Shown here: positions 58,211-64,000 of the stretch, one piece after another
Position numbering within the stretch: the stretch's first letter is position 1
How the letters are laid out: the number at the start of each line of letters is the position of its first letter
Assembly (NCBI GenBank): GCA_037975125.1
Contig: CM075853.1
Span: 91,673,794-91,737,793 of the forward strand
DNA: 64,000 bases
Source of the DNA: Latrodectus hesperus
Lineage: Eukaryota; Arthropoda; Arachnida; Araneae; Theridiidae
Reading direction: 5' to 3'
Translations under genes and position numbers: made by a program
Notes under the pieces: model-generated
The model's input: the letters and a program-made list of their open reading frames with translations, nothing else
Told to the model about the DNA's origin: nothing
The model's database searches: none

Positions 58211-58690
58211 TGTTTGTCAGCAAATCCCAAGCTTTCTGCCAGTGGGAAGAAATAAGATCTTTGACAATTTGTTTAATGTCAAAAAATGTTAATGCTTTAT
58301 ATAAAATATCAGAGGGATATTTAGCAGCATTATCTGCAAGTTCATTTCCAGCAATGCCAACATGATTTGGAACTTAAGAAAACAAACATCCTTTATTCTT
58401 CAATATATTTTAAGTACCTAATGTTTCCATAATAATTGGGTGACATTTATCATTAAAAAACTAATTGCATGACTACACTCATGAAATCTGTATAAATACT
58501 GTATTGTCGATGAGAGCTTTCTTATATTATTTCTAAAGAAGTAAAATAGAAACCGCTTCAGGTATATACTCAGAATATGATGCATGCAGCACATAGCATT
58601 AAACTGTATTTCCAACAACCAAACTAAAACCAACATGACCACTTGATTTTGAGCCATCAGTTTATAAAGGAATGAAAGAGGAATAATGAG
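58211..58690 (-). pseudogene. Non-LTR retrotransposon RNase H relic
   Basis: Minus-strand reading from about 58665 has TDGSKSSGHVGFSLVV, the start of a LINE-type RNase H domain with its first catalytic Asp. Further on comes a degraded ASYSEYIPEAV segment where the catalytic Glu normally lies, then HPIIMETLG, and finally VPNHVGIAGNELADNAAK (complement of 58321-58374), the diagnostic C-terminal motif with its His and last Asp. SSHWQKAWDLLT follows, as downstream of RNase H in Jockey/I-type elements. At least two frame changes and several stops interrupt it. The reverse transcriptase and endonuclease are absent, so this is a truncated 3' part. Plus-strand frames over this stretch (for example 58171-58365) are only its antisense. 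Confidence 0.85.
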
Positions 58691-60171
<1,481 letters not shown>

Positions 60172-60801
60172 ATTTTTGAAAAATCAACTTAATACATATT
60201 TAATACCCAATTTAATATTTATATATTTTCATGAACAAAGTACATTTCACGCAAATATTCTAAATATATAGGCATTTCTTATTTCACCGAATAAAAATAA
60301 ATGTAGGGTTAATAATTTAAATATATTAATTTAGATTTCTATATGATAATTTGAGCGTACTGATTTTAAGTATGAATGAATTTGTATATTGGGCCATTGT
60401 TTACTGTAAATTTATTTTTCACAATTAGTTTGTTAATGAATGTTGTTTAGATAAAATATCTAGGCAAAAAATTTAAGAAAGGACTTTGTTCTATATTTAG
60501 AGATATGAAGCGAGTTAGTTAGAATTTATATGCTCTTATTTAGAGGTAATCATTTTCTAGAATACTTATTAAATAGGAAGTTCAAAAAGGAACTACTGAA
60601 TTTAAATAAGAAAATATTTCATTGGACATTGATATATTAATAACACTATTGCGATTTTTTGCAAGAATTAATTATTATGGAAAGAAATTGTAAAATGATG
60701 CAAAAAAACTGTTAACAATATAGTAAGTCTGTATAATATGATAAATTTAACATATTTTCTATCTGAAATTTGAGTACGAAATATTTAATAATTAAAATCA
60801 A

Positions 60802-61200
60802 GGTGAGGCCATGGTAGCCTTGTGGTTAGGCATCACCATCCATCCGGAAGGGCGGGGTTCGATTCCCAATGCCGCCTAAGACCCACCGAGTACATGCGAT
60901 ATACGTGCTCATTAAATCTGGAGAATCGAAAGTCCTGTGGTCGCTCAATGATGAGTTACCATGGGTACAATGGTCTGGAGAAAATCCCCCCTCTTCAGAT
61001 CAATGTCAAAATTGAGGGAGTGGATCCAATGGTGGGCCATCTATCGGAGGATTTAAAGAGCAAAGACGTACTTTCACCTTCGTGGTGTTCTTATTAAAAC
61101 TAAAGACTCTCCCTATTGAATTAAATTCGTATAGCCAAGGTATAGCGAGCTTGGCTTGTCCAAGTGTCATAAGTAATAACAAAATCAAAGTAATTAAAAG
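60802..61200 (+). mobile_element. tRNA-derived SINE, plus strand
   Basis: The tRNA-like head starts near 60802. TGGTAGCCTTGTGGTTAGGC holds the A box (60815-60825), and GGTTCGATTCC (60856-60866) is a perfect B box. ATGCCGCC at 60869-60876 roughly pairs with GAGGCCAT at the start as an acceptor stem. A GC-richer body of about 300 bp follows, sharply distinct from the AT flanks, and ends in an A-rich stretch near 61175-61200. No long poly(A) or clear target duplication was found. It sits only about 180 bp upstream of the splice acceptor of membrane-protein gene 2, so it is probably inside that gene's 5' intron. Frames at 60822 and 61006 are incidental. Confidence 0.82.
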
Positions 61201-61350
61201 CGTGAGTGAGATGTGGAAGCTAAATATCTAAATTCTTCATTTTTTAATTCATGTGAAATAAATTAATGCGCTATATTATTTTTCTTTATGCCTCAAATCT
61301 GCATAGAGAATATCTTTATGTATAACCCAATAAAGTACAAAAAAGGTGAA

Positions 61351-61380
61351 ATAATCAATTTTCTTCCATTTCTTTTCCAG
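61351..61380 (+). promoter_or_regulatory. Splice acceptor before membrane-protein gene 2
   Basis: TTTTCTTCCATTTCTTTTCCAG is a textbook pyrimidine tract and AG ending at 61380. The exon would start at 61381, 58 bases before the ATG, and includes an ACA/CAA-repeat leader (about 61414-61432). Confidence 0.75.
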
Positions 61381-61438
61381 ATTACAGTAGGATTTTCAAG
61401 AAAATTATAGTAAAAAAACAACAACAACAACAAAATCA

Positions 61439-61837
61439 ATGGCTGTCACTGACATACCTGTTTACATGCATTCAACACAAACTGTGACCGCAATCAAAAA
61501 CGCCATCAACATCAGCAAGATTGTTGAACCGGGAAATGAAGCAATGATGGAACTACAGGACAGCAACAGTTCTGGTGTAATTGCTTACATCACTGTGATT
61601 TTTGTCATTTACATTTTATTTCTGATAGGCATGGCTGCAACGTACGTAGTCATTCAGAGTTACGATAATCGTTTCACTCGCTTTTATGATGAGCTTATAA
61701 GGCAGGAACTATACAGAAACACAATTGTCAATCAAAATCGTCAATTTGCAGGTCATCATGTCACCTTTAAAGTTGTTAAACCGAATCACAAAGATTTAAA
61801 GGTTATGTTATCCAATAATCCCCAACTCAATGTTTAA
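61439..61837 (+). CDS. Single-pass membrane protein, family unrecognised, paralogue 2
   Basis: Complete 132-residue ORF, clearly related to the gene at 40157. It shares MAVTD, the juxtamembrane YDNR.TR.YDE (from Tyr75), HVTFKV.KP (about 107-114) and a final NP. The membrane helix is at about 46-68, and the N-terminal part is about 8 residues shorter. Two sequons (Asn24-Ile-Ser, Asn43-Ser-Ser) precede the helix, none at exactly the paralogue's site. The C-terminal tail is basic with no cysteine, so N-out/C-in topology is predicted. The start context is weaker (T at -3, G at +4), but the shared MAVTD confirms the ATG. The juxtamembrane and HVTFKV blocks are far better kept than the helix or N-terminus, which suggests selection on cytosolic contacts. 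Function unknown; the KCNE analogy applies equally. Confidence 0.85.
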   Translation: MAVTDIPVYMHSTQTVTAIKNAINISKIVEPGNEAMMELQDSNSSGVIAYITVIFVIYILFLIGMAATYVVIQSYDNRFTRFYDELIRQELYRNTIVNQNRQFAGHHVTFKVVKPNHKDLKVMLSNNPQLNV

Positions 61838-61947
61838 AGCTGCATTTAAAGAACGTTTGTGTCAATTGTATACAATGTATTAATATTCTTTGACGTGTTT
61901 ATAAATGTTTATATGTTTTCACGTTTTTCTAAATTTTTATAAATTTT

Positions 61948-61953
61948 AATAAA
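61948..61953 (+). terminator. Polyadenylation signal AATAAA for paralogue 2
   Basis: AATAAA 111 bases after the stop, about the same distance as in paralogue 1, giving a similar 3'UTR length. Confidence 0.6.
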
Positions 61954-61959
61954 TTTTAA

Positions 61960-64000
61960 TTTTTACCAGAGATATTTAATTTAGAATTCTATAATCATTA
62001 TTCTAAATATTTTACATTTTACACATATTTTATTATTGATGGAATATTTGTCAAACATGTTAGATGATCCTATAGAAATTTATATTAATATATACTGAAT
62101 CTTTAATACTGATTATATGAAATTCATTTCAATTGACGTAATTTGCGTACTGAGATAACTGCATTTTTCAGTTTATCAGGTCAAGAAATGATTTAATCCA
62201 AATGATTAAATTTATGTTTGTTTGATTTAATTCACAAATTTTATAATTAATAAAAATAAAAAAATATTTAAAAAATGTAAGTGAACTGGATATTTAAATA
62301 TACTTATCATGCATTTAAACATGTTTATATTTCATTCTGAGGACTATTTATTATTTTCTCAATATATTTTGACAATGTAACATGTAAAAACAAATATTTA
62401 TATCTGGCACTAAAAACAAAATTCATCACATTGCATTTAATGCCTGAAATAAACATTTGTTTTTAATGTAAGACTAAAATTATAATTATATATAAATTAT
62501 TTTACTTAATTTTTAATGCTTAATACAACAAATTTATTTTACATTATTTTTATTAGCTAAGAAAATAGTACTAATTCATTAAATACCATTTTTCATAAGT
62601 GTAATTCATAAGTCAAATTTTAGCAGATAAAACAAAAATAAGTAATGAAGAAATAAGTATTTTCTAAATGATATATTTTTTAAATTTGCATAAATTGAAG
62701 TAAAAATTTTAAATAAAGATTTGTGATTAAAGTATAACTTAAAATAAAACAGTATTTGTATAAACCTTAAATCATTTATATTTTTGGAACATTACAGAAG
62801 AAAATATGTTAACTATGTGTTATCATCTGTAAATTCTGTGTGTGGTATTACTGTACTATTTACAATGGAAATTGTCAAATCAGAATTTTTTCTTCGATAT
62901 ATGATTATATCTTTTTGATGTCATATTCCTTACTTCTTTCTTGCATGGTATTTATGGAATGTAGACAACTTGCTAAATGTGTATCAGATGTACCAATAAA
63001 AGATTTAAAAAAATTAGTACATGTATGTAATATTAAAAAGTGTCTTTCTAAAAAATCATTGAAAACAATGCTGTTGATGTAGATAACACAAAAATAGGAT
63101 AATTACTTTGCATTAAGCTCTAAAATGGAAACGATATTATTAGTAACTTCTAATGGGCAATTTTAAACCAAAATACAATAATTTTGTGTTTTTAAAAAAT
63201 AAAACAATAAAATACAATTAAAAATAAGGTGAATTGTTTTAAATTTGCATACTGCAAAACTGTGTTTTTACTGAAATCGAACGTTTTATAGATTTTTGGT
63301 ATAATATACAATTGTAGGAATTTTTGTTCCAATTTTTATAAGTGTTTTTGAAGATATATATAATTCGATAAGAAATATTATCATATTTTTAGGAAGAAAT
63401 ATAACTTTCAATTAAAGAATGTTCCTAGAATAGTTTTTATTATCTGAAAATATATTCGATTTTTTAACATTTGTTAAAAATGTCTTGCTAGTAGTAATCT
63501 AATTTTAAAATATATTTGACTTCAAAATGAAGTTTCTCTTACAGTAACAAATCAATAATGTTGTTTTATAATGTTATTTGATGTTATTAATTAATTTTAT
63601 TGTAAATATTAAGAAGATAACATATTTTAAATTATAATTTAAATAAATTTGATTAATTTAATAAAAATATTTCAAGATTAAAAAATTGTGAGGTCTTGAA
63701 CTAATTTTATACAGAAAATTTTCAAAGGATACTAGATTGAATTCTCCAAAATCACATTCAAACTATCTAATTGTTATTTTTCTCTCATTTTTATACAATT
63801 TATACTTTTCTATAAATGCCTGGCAAAATATTTACTATTTCAATGAAATAAATTTTCATAAAGTCGTAATAAATCTTCATGAAAACAAATAGTACCGTCT
63901 TATTTAGATATATGTTCCTGCGCTTGTTTTCATTAAAAAAATGTATCGTTTTTTTAAAAGTTATATCAAATTAAACACAGATAAAGGTGCTTAAAATTTT
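61960..64000. other. AT-rich DNA, no supported gene
   Basis: A frame at 62840-63082 (80 codons, non-ATG start) has a few cysteines and lysines but no motif or splice context, and is not called. Confidence 0.45.

Noticed and set aside
60802..60876. Functional tRNA gene
   Set aside because: A and B boxes are good, but the acceptor stem is imperfect and a SINE body follows directly without a Pol III terminator T-run.
60822..61188. ORFs of 91 and 60 codons
   Set aside because: They lie in the SINE body, which is Pol III-derived and not coding.

Overview
The window is very AT-rich eukaryotic DNA (visibly more than three quarters A+T). It has long (AT)n microsatellites, tRNA-derived SINE-like repeats, mariner transposons, a decayed LINE RNase H, and only two convincing protein-coding exons. 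There are no bacterial operon features. The mix fits a nuclear arthropod genome. The style of the mariner and of the LINE RNase H makes an arachnid, perhaps a spider, my best guess, but nothing seen here fixes the species.

Layout. 1-8.1 kb holds a compound microsatellite, two pairs of diverged direct repeats, and a 323-bp segment that looks like a solo LTR (TG...CA ends, ATAT target duplication) with a tRNA-like Pol III promoter inside. 8.5-20 kb is AT-rich, apparently non-coding DNA with several strong foldbacks and microsatellites. 20.6-21.2 kb is a GC-richer island with a possible terminal coding exon. 25.5-25.8 kb is a minus-strand tRNA-derived SINE. 26.5-26.8 kb has a weak candidate for a tiny one-helix membrane peptide. 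27-40 kb is mostly featureless, with an unexplained two-strand open island at 31.1-31.4 kb.

40.1-40.7 kb and 61.4-62.0 kb hold the two real genes. They are paralogues encoding unrecognised single-pass membrane proteins of 142 and 132 residues. Each ORF is whole within one exon and has a splice acceptor 43 or 58 bases before the ATG, so each transcript should have a spliced 5' untranslated exon that I could not locate. The about 21 kb between them holds a GC-richer unassigned stretch (42.3-44.3 kb), a rearranged foldback mariner (51.55-52.26 kb), a nearly complete but frameshifted mariner (52.48-53.75 kb), a LINE RNase H relic (58.2-58.7 kb) and a SINE (60.8-61.2 kb).

The observation most worth following is the paralogue pair. 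It is intronless within the coding region, has a 5'UTR intron, is N-out/C-in, and has N-terminal sequons and a conserved juxtamembrane block. That architecture is like the KCNE potassium-channel beta subunits, although I see no convincing KCNE sequence signature. No CRISPR, operon or prokaryotic mobile system is present.
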